A DNA stretch of 64,000 bases from Tridacna crocea (GCA_943736015.1 OX031060.1:24071231-24135230); one strand, 5' to 3'. Counted from the stretch's first letter, positions 26,236-37,415 are shown. Notes: generated by a model not told the origin, from the letters alone. Program-made: numbers and translations.

Positions 26236-26735
26236 AAGGGATATGAAAATCAAGAGGAGTCGCGAACTTGTTTACAGCCATCAGGAATATGAAAATCAAG
26301 AGGAGTCGCAAACTTATTTAAAGCCACCAGGGATATGAAAATCAAGGGGAGTCGCAAACTTGTTTTAGGCCACCAGGGATAAGAAATTCAAGAGGAGTCG
26401 CAAACTTGTTTAAAGCCACCAGGGATATGAAAATCAAGAGGAGTCGCAAACTTGTTTAGCCACCAGGGATAAGAAAATCAAGAAGAGTCGCAAACTTGTT
26501 TAAAGCCACCAGGGATAAGAAAATCAAGAGGAGTCGCAAACTTGTTTAAAGCCACCAGGAATATGAAAATCAAGAGGAGTCTCAAACTTGGTATAAAACC
26601 ACTAGGGATAATAAAATCAAGAGGAGTCGCAAACTTGTTTAAACCCACCAGGGATTAGAAAATCAAGAGGAGTCACAAACTTGGTGTAAAACCACCAGGG
26701 ATAAGAACTCAAGAGGAGTCGCAAACTTGTTTAAA
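26236..26735. repeat. 46-bp minisatellite, 11 units
   Basis: Unit GCCACCAGGGATATGAAAAT then CAAGAGGAGTCGCAAACTTG then TTTAAA. Repeats start near 26240, 26287, 26333, 26379, 26425, 26469, 26515, 26561, 26609, 26656 and 26702. Two 48-bp variants carry GGTATAAAA or GGTGTAAAA. Confidence 0.92.
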
Positions 26736-27357
26736 GTACACATTATACTTTAAACAAATGAAACAAGACTCTCTATAGCAGAATACCTTTTCACATTTCA
26801 CAAATCTGACCAATTGCTGCTATTCAGATGCTTTATGCATATTCACAATGGCTAGTCACAACCACGTCTCTTTCTTGCAGCCCTGCTTTCGATCTTAGGA
26901 TAAGGGAGGTAATCCAAAGGTGAAACTGATTCTGTGAATTAGTTGTTTCCCTTGGTAAACATGCCAGCAATGAAACGCATTTAAAAGGTAGGATGGAGTT
27001 GGGTATTGAGCAGAGAAGAAGAACGCAAAAAAGATGTGAAGAGTACAGTCTTCATTGTCATGCCACGATATTCACCAACAATGTATTCACTGATGTAAAA
27101 TTCCTGGAGTTTTATTCAACAAAGGTATCCCAGAGACCCGTTACAGCATATTTCAAATGCCTGAAATGTATTTTATCATTGTATCAACATTTTTTACGTC
27201 ACTTTGTTTATTCACAGCGTTCACAAACGACATCTCAAGCAGTACTTGGATTATGGTTTGCATTCCATGACGCCAAGTGTTAAAACTAACATGCTACTAG
27301 ATGAAATGAAATTTTCAAGTTGATGGAAAAATTAACGCCTGGATCCAGGATAATCTG
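26736..27357. other. Intergenic, no recognised gene
   Basis: An open frame of 96 codons (26993-27283, +) begins MELGIEQRRRTQKRC. It has no recognisable domain and no splice or promoter context, so I do not call it. Confidence 0.4.
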
Positions 27358-27586
27358 TTATTCCTTTACCACACAGTCCCGACTTTTGACAACCCTGAGA
27401 TAGAAGCCTTTTGAAAACATTGTGGGAAAAGGAGAAAATGCTGGTAACCAGCATTTTTTCCTTTTCCCACAGTATTTTCTACCCTGCTCGAAACAAATTT
27501 CAATGTTTGAGTTAAGTTTATTTTGTCATTTACAAATGCTTTCGTTTTGAACCAGTCTAAAATTTTGTCGTAAGGTAAATGGTTAA
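27358..27586 (-). mobile_element. TTAA palindrome-MITE copy, - orientation
   Basis: TTATTCCTTTACCACACAGT to GTAAGGTAAATGGTTAA. Confidence 0.88.
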
Positions 27587-27858
27587 GGGAATACGGCCGA
27601 AAGTAAGATAGGATTATTATTATATTATCTATTTGTATCAGTCTCATTCATGTACAACAATTTTTACAAATGACATAAAAATATGAAGTACATGTACATT
27701 GTCATTCGATAACAATCTTATAAGAGACCAAATGATTTAAAAACAATGCAAAACATTCTACATAATTAACGTAAATGGTAAGATTCAGTTGCAGATTCAA
27801 CCATAACACATAATTCTTAAAACGTATCTCAAATTATTAATATCTAATTTCTTGTAGT

Positions 27859-28076
27859 TTAACCCTTCAATACCTGGTTTTTACGACCCCAAGAAAGAAG
27901 CCTTTTGAAAACATTTTGGAAAAAAGAAGAAAATGCTGGTAACCAGCATTTTCTCCTTTTCTAACAATGTTTTCTACCCTACGCAAGAAAAATTTCAGTG
28001 TTTGCATTAATTTTATAGTCTGCAAATGCTATCAATTTGGACGAGTCAAAATTTTTGTCGTTTGGTAAAGAGTTAA
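27859..28076 (-). mobile_element. TTAA palindrome-MITE copy, - orientation
   Basis: TTAACCCTTCAATACCTGGT to GTTTGGTAAAGAGTTAA; a few bases of the R end missing. Confidence 0.85.
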
Positions 28077-28291
28077 AAGTAGAACTGCTGGGACTGTATT
28101 CTGGGGTATTTGTTATGAAGTAGCAGCTGAATCCTGTAAAGGTAAATAAAAAGGAAAGAGCGTGAAAATAAAAGTATTGATATTTACAGAGAGAAAAGGA
28201 CCGTAGTTGAAGAATATTAATAAGGCAGGTTTTGGCACAAATTCCAGCAGGTATTGCTTTGATAACAAAAGACTTAGTTGATCTAATTTGC

Positions 28292-28512
28292 CTAACCCTT
28301 TCCCAAACAACAAATTTTAGACTCTTCCAAACCAAAAGAGTTTGATGCCGACAATTTTAAATTTGATGGCGGAAAATTATCCAGAAATTTAGAAAACTAT
28401 GGAAAAAGGAGAAATTGCTTGTTATAAGCAATTTCTCCTTTTCCCACTGTGTTTTCAGAAGATATTTACTGCAGACACGTAAAAACAAGGGCTTGTTTGG
28501 GGATGGGGTTAA
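28292..28512 (+). mobile_element. MITE subfamily B copy, + orientation
   Basis: CTAACCCTTTCCCAAACAAC to TTTGGGGATGGGGTTAA. The palindrome tip is of the AAATTGCT type (GAAATTGCTTGTTATAAGC), unlike the usual AAAATGCTGG. Confidence 0.85.
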
Positions 28513-29155
28513 AGATAAAAAAAAAAAAAGTCCGGTTGAACCTCTACTGCTTTTAAAAATAAATTGCTTCTGAGATCATTCTATACATTGCATTCCAATA
28601 AAACATGCGACTCATCCTCAACTTCACCACAAAAGGGGCATTTACGTTCGATATTGTGAAAGTTGTTCGTCTTTTCTATGTATGAGCTTCCAATAAGTCA
28701 TAAGTCAGTGCTCTTTTATTTCGGCAAGGCAAAGAAAAGCGACCTCAGAACAATACTTTTTTTTTTTTGTATGTGAGCCTATCAGGTTTTTTTTCTCGAA
28801 ATAAACCTTTTGTTCCGAGAAGAACAAACAATAAAGGAGGCAGGCTATTCTTTGCTATATCACTCACACTTGCGTTGAATAAAAAATGAATATTTAATTG
28901 TTTACACTACGGATTTGTATCCGTCCGCCTTTTTGTTTACAAGCTGTTGCCTAGGTAATGAAAATCTCAGTTAACAATGACTACTATAGAATGACACCCT
29001 CTAGAATGTATGTAAGGTCACGCCCCGTACATAAAACATATTTTCTTTTGATTTATGTTTCTTTAAACATATAGACTGGTTAAGATATTGGTAAATAGAT
29101 CAGAAAGAAAATTGAACACCAGTCGTCATTTAGAACGAATGCATTTAACCCTTAA
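28513..29155. other. Intergenic, nothing recognised
   Basis: AT-rich with homopolymer runs; no supported feature. Confidence 0.4.
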
Positions 29156-29269
29156 GATGCTAAGCGCGACTCCGGCTGACCTTTTGCGGACATTTGAAGA
29201 TCTAAGATCAGACAGCACATATCATGCAATATGATCTTGATCTTCACTGTCAGATAAAGAGATGATTAA
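29156..29269. mobile_element. GATC-core palindromic element with TTAACCC end
   Basis: Starts TTAACCCTTAAGATGCTAAG, then CTTTTGCGGACATTTG, GATC arms. A MITE begins at its right side (TTAA 29266-29269). Confidence 0.6.
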
Positions 29270-29494
29270 CCCTTAACCACACAATGACGACTTTTGACGA
29301 CCTTTGGAAAGAAGCCTTTTGAAAACATTGTGGAAAAAGGAGAAAATGCTGGTAACCAACATTTTCTCCTTTTCCCACAATGTTTTCTGCCCTATCACTA
29401 AACAATTACACCGTTTGAGCAACGTTGAAATTGTCCTCTGTAAATACTTTCAATTTGGACGGGGATAAAATTTTGTTGTCTGGTAAAGGGTTAA
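29266..29494 (-). mobile_element. MITE subfamily C copy, - orientation
   Basis: TTAACCCTTAACCACACAAT then GACGACTTTTGACGACC; ends GTCTGGTAAAGGGTTAA. Right terminal sequence ACACAATGACGA distinguishes this subfamily. Confidence 0.88.
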
Positions 29495-29544
29495 ATGATG
29501 AATAAGTGTGGTAAAGTGCAAATGCTCGTTTGCAAACATCATAG

Positions 29545-29610
29545 GTCAAGGTCAAATTTCACAGTCTGATCTTGGATCGACACCGTCTACTGTGTGATAC
29601 ATGTATATAT
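29545..29610. mobile_element. GATC-core element fragment
   Basis: CACAGTCTGATCTTGGATCG and ACACCGTCTACTGTGTG, one arm only. Confidence 0.45.
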
Positions 29611-29685
29611 AAATAAAAATTAAAATATTGTCTAACTGCAGCAGAAATCTAATTTCAGACTTGAAAACAAACGAGTTACTTTATA

Positions 29686-30197
29686 CCCCAGTCACACCAA
29701 ACTCGTTCTCGCTCCGTACCAAAATTTTTTGCTGAACGAACTTAAACTGTGTTCAGACGGAGTGGATGTAATAAGCAACATTTTACGATCTGTTTACGAA
29801 CTTGATGAACTAGTTAGTATGGGAAGGTGCTCCAGAATTTTTAGCCTGCTCAAAATTTCTTGCCGTCCAGACGGCGTTACAACGAACTTAAAACGAGATC
29901 GACGTACAATAAACGTAACTATACCGTCCTGTGATCCAAGTAAAGACGCGATGCAGTATGGCATCCATTGACATTGCTGTTTGCATATTACCGACCGAAA
30001 TTGCACGTCCTATCCTGACCGTCGCCCGTTTTACAACTTTGTTGACCGGGGTAAGACTTTCTAAGTACAGGTTTGGTGAGATAGGGGTTTCAGGCACTAT
30101 CAGGCCAAAATTACACGTTCTGCCCCGACCGTCACCCGTTTTCCAATCATGTCAGGACGGGGTGAGACGTTCCAAGATCTAGTGTGGTGTGGCGGGG
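29686..30197. mobile_element. GC-richer TIR-like element with internal duplication
   Basis: Begins CCCCAGTCACACCAAACT and ends AGTGTGGTGTGGCGGGG; the ends are about 14/18 complementary. An internal 115-bp unit is repeated (GACCGTCGCCCGTTTTAC at 30019, GACCGTCACCCGTTTTCC at 30128). Short frames here on both strands are not convincing genes. Confidence 0.45.
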
Positions 30198-30467
30198 CTT
30201 CAGATGATATCTAACGAAAGCTGTTACTTGAGACACGTTTAACAGTTCACGGATAATCGGTGTGTAGTTTCGTTTAAAATTCTCTTGATACAGAATTATG
30301 TTTTTTTTTATCCGTCCTCTTTAGTTTGCAAATTTGACATCTTAATAGGTCTTTACATAACATATTGCACATTGAATAGGTCCGTCTATACCGCTGTGTT
30401 TGTTTGCTTAATTTTGTAATTGGAAATTTAATGAACACGGCGTTACGTCAATAAATTGCACGCCCCC

Positions 30468-30714
30468 TTAACTCTTTGCCAGACGACAAACTTCAGATTG
30501 TTCAAAACTGAAAGAATTAACAGACGACAAAATATAAGTGACTCAAAATTGGAAATTTGTTTTGGGAAAGATAGAAAACGTTGTAGGAAAAGGAGAAAAT
30601 ACTGGTTACCAGCATTTTCTCCTTTTCCTACAATGTTTTCAAAAGATTTCACTGAGTCTTTTGACTCTTCACAGAGTCGTGAAAACCCGCAGGGATTGTT
30701 TGGTAAAGAGTTAA
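30468..30714 (+). mobile_element. TTAA palindrome-MITE copy, + orientation
   Basis: TTAACTCTTTGCCAGACGAC to GTTTGGTAAAGAGTTAA. Paired arm change GTAGGAAAAGG / CCTTTTCCTAC; the R half carries a small local inverted duplication (GACTC...GAGTC). Confidence 0.88.
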
Positions 30715-30814
30715 CTCAGCACCAGTTTACGCATCTATTATGTAATTACGAACATGTATCCTGCCGTTGACGACTCTCTCAGTCCGCCACTTCTAGACAT
30801 ACACATGTAGTTGC

Positions 30815-30870
30815 AAAATGAGAAATTGCTCATAACGAGCATTTTCTCCTTTTGGCACCATTTCTTTTCA
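30815..30870. mobile_element. MITE core fragment
   Basis: AAATGAGAAATTGCTCATAA and GAGCATTTTCTCCTTTTGGC. Confidence 0.5.
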
Positions 30871-31005
30871 GAGTACGTTTATTTAATATATATTACTATC
30901 ATTTTCTCTGGCTTATACATGTACATTAGTTTAGAATGCCTATCGTACACGAATTCATTGCCAAGGTTACTAGCCAACGGCTGGCCATCTGAAATTAAGT
31001 CTTTC

Positions 31006-31370
31006 TGAAGTCTTTCGGATGAGACTTTAACCCATTACCACACAATCCCTACTTTTGACGACCTTAAGAAAGAAGCCTTAGGAAAACATTGTGTGAAAAA
31101 AAGAAAATGCTGGTAACGAGCATTTTCTCTTTTTCCCACAATGTTTTCTACCCTTCACAAAACAAAATTGATTTCAAATTTTCAGTCACTTTTATATAAA
31201 AATTTGTCGTCTGCAAATGCTTTCGATTTGTACAAGTCTAAAATATTGTCGTTTGGTAGTGAGTTAAACAAGGTACCGTGTGACCGTGCTTTACACCAAG
31301 CACGTTAAAGAACCGTGTAACTTAGGATGGCTTTCGTCCTGCGTCCTGCACTATCTCCTGTAACAATGTT
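31006..31370 (+). mobile_element. SINE interrupted by a MITE
   Basis: GTCTTTCGGATGAGACT (31010-31026) and CAAGGTACCGTGTGACC plus GCACGTTAAAGAACCG (31268 onward) join across the MITE to give the SINE core seen at 32095-32145. Confidence 0.75.
31027..31267 (-). mobile_element. TTAA palindrome-MITE copy nested in SINE
   Basis: TTAACCCATTACCACACAAT to GTTTGGTAGTGAGTTAA. Removing it with one TTAA restores the SINE core, which establishes the TTAA target. Confidence 0.92.
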
Positions 31371-31375
31371 AACTT

Positions 31376-31596
31376 TTAACACACGAGAAAAATTTATACT
31401 GGTCCAAATTGAAAGCATTTGCAGACGACAAAATAAAGGAGACTGAAAAATTGAAATTTGTTCTTGGAAGGGTAGAAAACACTGTGAGAAAAGGAGAAAA
31501 TGCTGGTTACCAGCATTTTCTCCTTTTCCTACAGTGTTTTCAAAAGGCTTCTTTCTCAGGGGCGTCAAAAGTAGGGATTGTGTGGTAATGGGTTAA
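31376..31596 (+). mobile_element. TTAA palindrome-MITE copy, + orientation
   Basis: TTAACACACGAGAAAAATTT to GTGTGGTAATGGGTTAA. Arms pair ACTGT/ACAGT; the end reads ACACACGAG rather than TTACCAAAC. Confidence 0.88.
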
Positions 31597-32003
31597 TGTG
31601 GCATCGCCTATAAGGACAACCGCATGGGCACCATGTTTATAAACGACTGATATGGCTAAATATACATAGAATTCATGATAATTGCCTAAACCTTGAAGTT
31701 GTCTGCTGCAAATATTGTTTCGAGAGGTGATGAATGAAGGGTGGCTAGGGACTTTGCCATTATTGTTATTTTGTCTAAATAACTGTATTACTTTTTGTAA
31801 TTTGTGAGGGTGAGTTTAGAATTTCCTATTATCACACGATACATGCCGGCATGCATGCTGTCATGCAATAAAAAATTACGGCTCAGATTTCTGGGGTAAA
31901 CGTCTGGTACGGAGTGGTATGATGACACAAAAGAATTAGATTAATTCAGGAAACTGTAGATTTATTGGACAAAAACTGTGTGAACCCTTAAAAACTATCG
32001 ACC
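31597..32003. other. Intergenic, nothing recognised
   Basis: No supported feature apart from short palindromes (GCCGGCATGCATGCTG). Confidence 0.4.
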
Positions 32004-32200
32004 AGCCTGCATAGCTCAAATGGTCGAGCACAGAACTCGTGATCATGAGGGTGTGTGTTCGATCCCCACCGCTGGCCACCTAAGATTGCTAATAGTCTTT
32101 CGGATGAGACGTTGAACCGAGGTCCCGTGTGACGTTAAAGAACCAGGCGAAACTTAGGAAACAGCCTTCAGGGGCGCAATTGCAATTAAAAAAAAAAAAT
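32004..32200 (+). mobile_element. tRNA-derived SINE, near complete with A-tail
   Basis: Head AGCCTGCATAGCTCAAATGG (A-box) and GTGTTCGATCCCCACCGC (B-box), core GTCTTTCGGATGAGACG, GGTCCCGTGTGACG, TTAAAGAACCAGG, then (A)12. The tRNA part is too altered to be a functional tRNA gene. Confidence 0.8.
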
Positions 32201-32220
32201 CTGGAGTTTTATAAACTATA

Positions 32221-32308
32221 AGAAAAATAGTTTTTGAAAACATTGTTTGCAAAGGAGAAAATGTTGGTGACCAGCTTTTTTCCTCTTCTCCCAATATTTT
32301 CTACCCTT
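32221..32308 (-). mobile_element. MITE fragment, - orientation
   Basis: TTTTTGAAAACATTGTTTGC, degraded palindrome, AATATTTTCTACCC; abuts the next copy. Confidence 0.6.
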
Positions 32309-32528
32309 TTAACTCTACCAAATAACAAAATTTTAGACTTGTCCGAATTGAAAGCATTTGCTGACAACAAAATAAACGTAACTCAAAAAATGAAACGCAG
32401 AGTAGAAAACATTGTGGGAAAAGGAGAAAATGCTGGTTACCAGCATTTTCTCCTTTTCCCACAATGTTTTCAAAAGGCTTCTATCTCAGAGTCGTAAAAA
32501 GACTAGAGATTGTTTGGTAAAGAGTTAA
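32309..32528 (+). mobile_element. TTAA palindrome-MITE copy, + orientation
   Basis: TTAACTCTACCAAATAAC to GTTTGGTAAAGAGTTAA with a perfect palindrome. Confidence 0.9.
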
Positions 32529-32761
32529 AGAAAATTGTAACCATGAAAGCAGAATTTAATCTTACGTCTGCAAGTTCGCTCAGTTTGGTCATAGTAAAAA
32601 GTTAACATGTTTCTTCGAGCAGAAATCTGTTTTTGTCTTGAACAAGATCAATCATTTTGAACAGCATTGGGGCTAACATTATAACACAGGCAAATTTCTC
32701 CTGTAGCCTCAACGTTTTTAAGTCACGTAATCACTGTGACATGACTGGCGTTGATGAATGT

Positions 32762-32990
32762 TTAATTCATTAACACACGAGAAAATTTTGGACTGGTCCA
32801 AATTGAAAGCATTTGCAGACTACAAAATAAAGGTGACTGAAAAATAGAATTTTTTTCTGGGAAAGGTAGAAAACACTGTTGGAATAGGAGAAAATGCTGG
32901 TTACCAACATTTTCTCCTTTTCCAACAGTGTTTTCAAAAGGCTTCTTTCTCAGGGGCGTCAAAAGTAGGGATTGAGTGGTAATGGGTTAA
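32762..32990 (+). mobile_element. TTAA palindrome-MITE copy, + orientation
   Basis: TTAATTCATTAACACACGAG to GAGTGGTAATGGGTTAA. Paired change ACTGTTGGA / TCCAACAGT. The final TTAA is shared with the next copy. Confidence 0.9.
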
Positions 32991-33201
32991 CTCTTTACCA
33001 AACGACAAAACTTTAGACTTGTTCAAATTGAGAGCATTTGCAGACGATAAAAAAACGTGACTCAAAAAATGAAACTTGATTTTAGAAGAGTAGAAAAAAT
33101 TGTGGGAAAAGGAGAAAATGCTGGTTTCAGCATTTTTACCTTTTCCTACAATATTTTCAAAAGGCTTTTTCTTTTGGGTCGTAAAAACTAAGGATTGTTA
33201 A
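32987..33201 (+). mobile_element. TTAA palindrome-MITE copy, + orientation, sharing TTAA
   Basis: TTAACTCTTTACCAAACGAC; the end is truncated to AAGGATTGTTAA. Confidence 0.85.
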
Positions 33202-33737
33202 TACTGTCTTCACAAGCTTTACGAAGTCATCCTGTAGATATGTACATGTATACATCATCATAAGTAGTAAATTGATTGCGTGTCCTTCAGATGAAACGGC
33301 GTTGAAAATTTATTGGTACCAACCATGAGGTGTCAAGTGAAATTATTCCGATGTATGTAAAGATGTATGAAAGTAAAACACGAAAACTACCGCGGTATAA
33401 AAATCAAAGCATTGAGAACGCTGAAGTGGTATTTGTCAAGGAAACCAATATACGGAATCAATAATTTGAAAGAAAAGGAGAAATATTATTCAAAAATTGG
33501 CTTGAAAGTCGACCTGCTAATAAAATGAATTACCACATTTCGCCAGAGCATGACTCATTTTTCTTACAATTATATTCATTCTTTTTTTGGTTGATGTTTT
33601 GTTTTCTCGTATAAAGAATCTGTATAGCGGACTGATACCAGTCTTTGGAAAAAAGAAAAATCACAGAGCCTCTAATAGAGCAAGACACGTTTTCCTGAGG
33701 GTCGACCGGGTTTAGACGAATACACAGAAGTTCTCTG
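33202..33737. other. Intergenic, nothing firm
   Basis: GTCCTTCAGATGAAACGGCG at about 33283 faintly recalls the SINE core. Otherwise no supported feature. Confidence 0.35.
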
Positions 33738-33902
33738 TTTACTCTTTACCACATCACAAAAATGTAGACTTGTCCAAGCTGAAAGCATTTGTAGACAAGA
33801 ATTTAAATGTTGGTAACCAGCATTTTCTCCTTTTCCCATAATGTTTTTAAAAGACTTTTCTTCAGGGCCGTTAAAAATCGTGATTGCATGGTAAAGGGTT
33901 AA
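33738..33902 (+). mobile_element. MITE copy, + orientation, left arm lost, core flipped
   Basis: TTTACTCTTTACCACATCAC, AATTTAAATGTTGGTAACC (central base A though the flank is +), right arm intact, GGTAAAGGGTTAA. Confidence 0.8.
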
Positions 33903-34234
33903 AATGCTTCGAAAAGATCGATGAAATTGGAGTTATAAGTCAAGTTTGGAAAAATTCTGCATCTGATACAACAATCGTAGCACTACTGTCTTTCATTTCT
34001 TATTTTGTTTTCTTTTACCAATATTTTATGTACTTCAATAAACGCGTTGTCTTCAGTTTCACTAGGACCGTTAACATTAGGACAAAATTGGTTAAATTAA
34101 ACAGTCTGAATCTCCTTGTTTCAAAAATCCTCGTTTGAAATCAAACCGTAATCTAAGTAATTATATCGAAATCACTCAACACTTAAAATAAATGACGAAT
34201 ACCAAACAGACATTTTAGCATAAAAAGAAGGACA
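33903..34234. other. Intergenic, nothing recognised
   Basis: AT-rich; no supported feature. Confidence 0.35.
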
Positions 34235-34355
34235 CAAAATTCTAAGCCCTTTTGGTCATCGTATCTTTCTTAATATCAAAAAGTGTTGATCCAAGATCAG
34301 ACTGTACCTTCTGTGAAGCCTGAGCTTGATCTACACTGTCCGCAAAGACCCATGA
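34235..34355. mobile_element. GATC-core palindromic element
   Basis: GTTGATCCAAGATCAGACTG and TTGATCTACACTGTCCGC with a mismatched tip. Confidence 0.55.
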
Positions 34356-34679
34356 TGTAATTTTTAGCAAGGTGTATGTCCAGTTATCATTTGTTTGCAG
34401 TGTCTCTTCTTTACGTCTTAGAAAGGCTGGCATTTCAAATGCGTACAGGTTTCCACATTTATCATTCAATTCCTTTGAACGTTGGACAGTGGGCTAATCT
34501 GAGAAAGTGTTTACTTAAAGATAGCGTAAACCAGGTTAATTTAAGACCCATTATTTGGTATTTACAGGATTTAGCCGTATTTAGTAAATGATAAAACAAT
34601 TTTGCTCACTCACAATGTTCGGACTAACTGGCTTTAGAAATTGTTATCAATGTCTCGGCCCGTATCCAACATCCATTAT

Positions 34680-34805
34680 TTCTATACAATGGTCTAATTC
34701 TGAATTTTCCAAAACACAGTCTTTTGATTGGCTAAGATGAAATGCCTCATCCAATCAAAATGGTTGTCTTTGTTTAAAATTTTAGATGGTTTGGTAATTC
34801 GGACC
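34680..34805. mobile_element. CCAAT-core foldback
   Basis: GGTCTAATTCTGAATTTTCC, TTTGATTGGCTAAG and CATCCAATCAAAATGG, then GGTAATTCGGACCAC in inverted order. Confidence 0.5.
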
Positions 34806-35297
34806 ACAGTTTTTATACCTATACGACTTTTTGAATTTTGATATAATGAAAGTAGATCTGTGGCTTTATCAAATTTACGTCAATGATAAATATGGATAAG
34901 GAATGTGGTGTTATCTTAATCTAGAACGAGAAATTGCGGGGTCTTTTACTGATGGTGAACATCTTTACATGTGCACATATTTAATTAAGGTAAGAATAGA
35001 TGAAAATTTGAATAAATTTATACGTTTACTATCTTTTCTGAAGTGTTTCTTAGGGCAACACAATGATGGTCCTTCAAGTGCCCTTGAAAACTTTGGGACT
35101 AAACATGGTACCTAGTGCTATATTGGAATCACTTGCCGGCCGATCCATTTCATTTTGAAATCAGGGGTCATATAAATGAGATCAGATCCTTCATTGAAAT
35201 GATCCATGGACCAAGCAAGTCATCACATAATTATGGATTCATAATATCACACAATGGACTGAATCTGTCATACGGTTTAATTTAAAGCCTTATTCTG
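34806..35297. other. Intergenic, nothing recognised
   Basis: No supported feature. Confidence 0.35.
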
Positions 35298-35536
35298 TTA
35301 ACCTTTTCCCAAACGACAAAATTTTCGATTGGGTCAAATTGAAAGCACTTGCAGACGACAAAGTAAAATAATTTTAATGTAACTAAAAAATTGAAATTTG
35401 CTACCAACAGGGAAGAAAACATTGTGGGAAAAGGAGAAAATGCTGGTTACCAGCATTTTCTCCTTTTCCCACAATGTTTTCAAAAGGCTTCTATCTCAGG
35501 GTCGTAAAAACCAGGGATTGTTTGGTAAAGGGTTAA
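35298..35536 (+). mobile_element. TTAA palindrome-MITE copy, + orientation
   Basis: TTAACCTTTTCCCAAACGAC to GTTTGGTAAAGGGTTAA; among the best-preserved copies. Confidence 0.92.
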
Positions 35537-35604
35537 ATACAGTAAGTTGAAATGAAACTGCCATGCCGAAAGTGAAAACCCAAACGCTCCAATTACAATT
35601 TTCC

Positions 35605-35720
35605 TTTTTTTTAGAAAAGATTCTTCATATCGGACAGTATAGATCAAGATCAGACTGCACGTTCTGTGTCAACACAGTCAACCAAAATTCATTGAGTCGC
35701 GCGTAGCAGCCGAAAGGTGA
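35605..35720. mobile_element. GATC-core element, one arm plus end
   Basis: ATCGGACAGTATAGATCAAG, ATCAGACTGCACGTTCTGTG, then GCGCGTAGCAGCC in place of the usual second arm. Confidence 0.5.
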
Positions 35721-36192
35721 ACTGAGTGCTGCGATTCCTTTTATAGTGCTAGGTGTGCTTTGTATGTACTGGAGTGGCACTGTAGATTTTGCAAAATTTT
35801 CTTATGCTTTGTCATGATCATAGAACTTAAAAAAAAGTTGTAACTTGAGTGATCTAGTGTATACACTTCTAGCCTACAATAAAGTCAGTGATGCAAGCGA
35901 TACTTTTTATGTTGATCTGATGTCGCTTGTATCTAGGACAAACGTTTTTCTAATTGTCTTTGATCTTGTATTGAAGCTGTCGACATTATGGTTCGTAGTT
36001 CGTATGAATGCAGGTGAAATACAAGAATTCTTGAGAAAATATTGATACTGTTGGCTTTAAACATATATAACGGTCTTTTTTTTCTTTTTAAAAAGCGATG
36101 TTCTCGAAATAGTCTGTTGAAAAATGGCTACAGTGTGCTAAGTCAAGAGTTTAACGCATGCGTAAACCTATGTGCAGGCTTATGATTTCGAC
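35721..36192. other. Intergenic, nothing recognised
   Basis: No supported feature. Confidence 0.35.
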
Positions 36193-36368
36193 GTTATTTA
36201 CCAAACAATTCCTAGTTTTCACGACCCTGAGATAGAGGCCTTTTGAAAACATTGTGGGAAAAGGAGAAAATACTGGTAACCAACATTTTCTCCTTTTCCC
36301 ACAATGTTTTCCACCCTGCTGGAAACAATTTTCAAATTTTGATTATGTTTATTTTGTTTTATTTTTAA
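36193..36368 (-). mobile_element. MITE copy, - orientation, L end truncated
   Basis: TTATTTACCAAACAATTCC, intact palindrome, then GGAAACAATTTTCAAATTTT and loss of the terminus. Confidence 0.8.
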
Positions 36369-36419
36369 GAAATCGTTGTACATACATAGTTGCTTTCTGC
36401 GGACCGTGTTAGTAACGAA

Positions 36420-36480
36420 GTTCAAGATCAGAGACCTTGTCTAGATAAGGTCTGATCTCGGATCCTCGCTGGCAGATACT
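36420..36480. mobile_element. GATC-core element fragment
   Basis: AGATCAGAGACCTTGTCTAG then AAGGTCTGATCTCGGATCC, a short hairpin. Confidence 0.45.
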
Positions 36481-37047
36481 ATCTGTAATACTCTCATCAG
36501 TGCTCTATAATGTTCATGTAGATCTCACTTGAATATTTTTTTTTCTCCACGATATCCGAAATTAGAAACAACTGAAAATTAGAAAAGATGTTTATTCTTT
36601 AAAATCTGTACAGTCTGATCATGATCTATCCCGACCCAAAAAATTTCCTTCTTTCACCTTTGTAGTTAACAGTTATATCGATCTTCTTCATCGATTGAAA
36701 ATCTTTCTGCATTTATTGGACACATCAAGGGCGAACCTATAGCCCCATGAAGCAAAATTTGCACAGGACGAATTTGAAAGGGGAAAAAAAACTCTCTATA
36801 TAATACGAAAAAGAAAAATAACATATATCGCGGTTTTATACACATAACAGAAGTGAAGAATTTAGGAAATGCCCATTTCTATCTATTTCTCCTTTTGTTG
36901 TAATGAATTGCTATTTCTCCTTTTGTTGTCATGCTTTTAAAAGAATGGTCCGCTCAATGACGAAAACTATAGTCAAAGGTGGTATAATCTGTTACTTCAT
37001 AAAACATTCTTTTTAATGTGTTGCACCTTTTACTTTGTGTTACAGTA
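36481..37047. other. Intergenic with two MITE-arm scraps
   Basis: CTATTTCTCCTTTTGTTGT occurs twice at about 36880-36930. Nothing else recognised. Confidence 0.4.
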
Positions 37048-37275
37048 TTAACTCTTTACCTAATAACAAATTTTCAGACTTGTCCAAATTGAAAGCATTT
37101 CTAGATGACAAATCCAAACTGAACCGACATGTTGTCATGCGTCTTCAAAGGATAGAAAATATTGCGGGCAAAAGAAAAATTGCTGGTTACCAGCATTTTC
37201 TCCTTTTCCCACAATGATTTCAAAAGGGTTTTTTTCTGAGGTCATTAAGATCGGGATTGTGTGGTAAAGGGTTAA
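37048..37275 (+). mobile_element. TTAA palindrome-MITE copy, + orientation
   Basis: TTAACTCTTTACCTAATAAC to GTGTGGTAAAGGGTTAA; arms partly mismatched. Confidence 0.85.
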
Positions 37276-37415
37276 AGAGAATATCTAAACACAATAAAAA
37301 CTCGGAAAACTTCGAAATAGAAGGCCTAATTAATTGGACTACTTTTCCATTTTGATCGACCAAGTCTTTTCTTAGTAATCTTAAGGCGTTTCCTCATAGG
37401 CTAAATCGTCGTCCT

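Noticed and set aside
26236-26735. CRISPR-like array
   Set aside because: The 46-bp units are direct head-to-tail repeats with no distinct spacers, in animal DNA.
29729-30182. Overlapping frames on both strands in GC-richer DNA
   Set aside because: Best explained by a TIR-like element with an internal 115-bp duplication; no domain recognised.
32004-32080. tRNA gene
   Set aside because: A- and B-box are present but the cloverleaf cannot be completed, and the sequence continues into a SINE core and A-tail.
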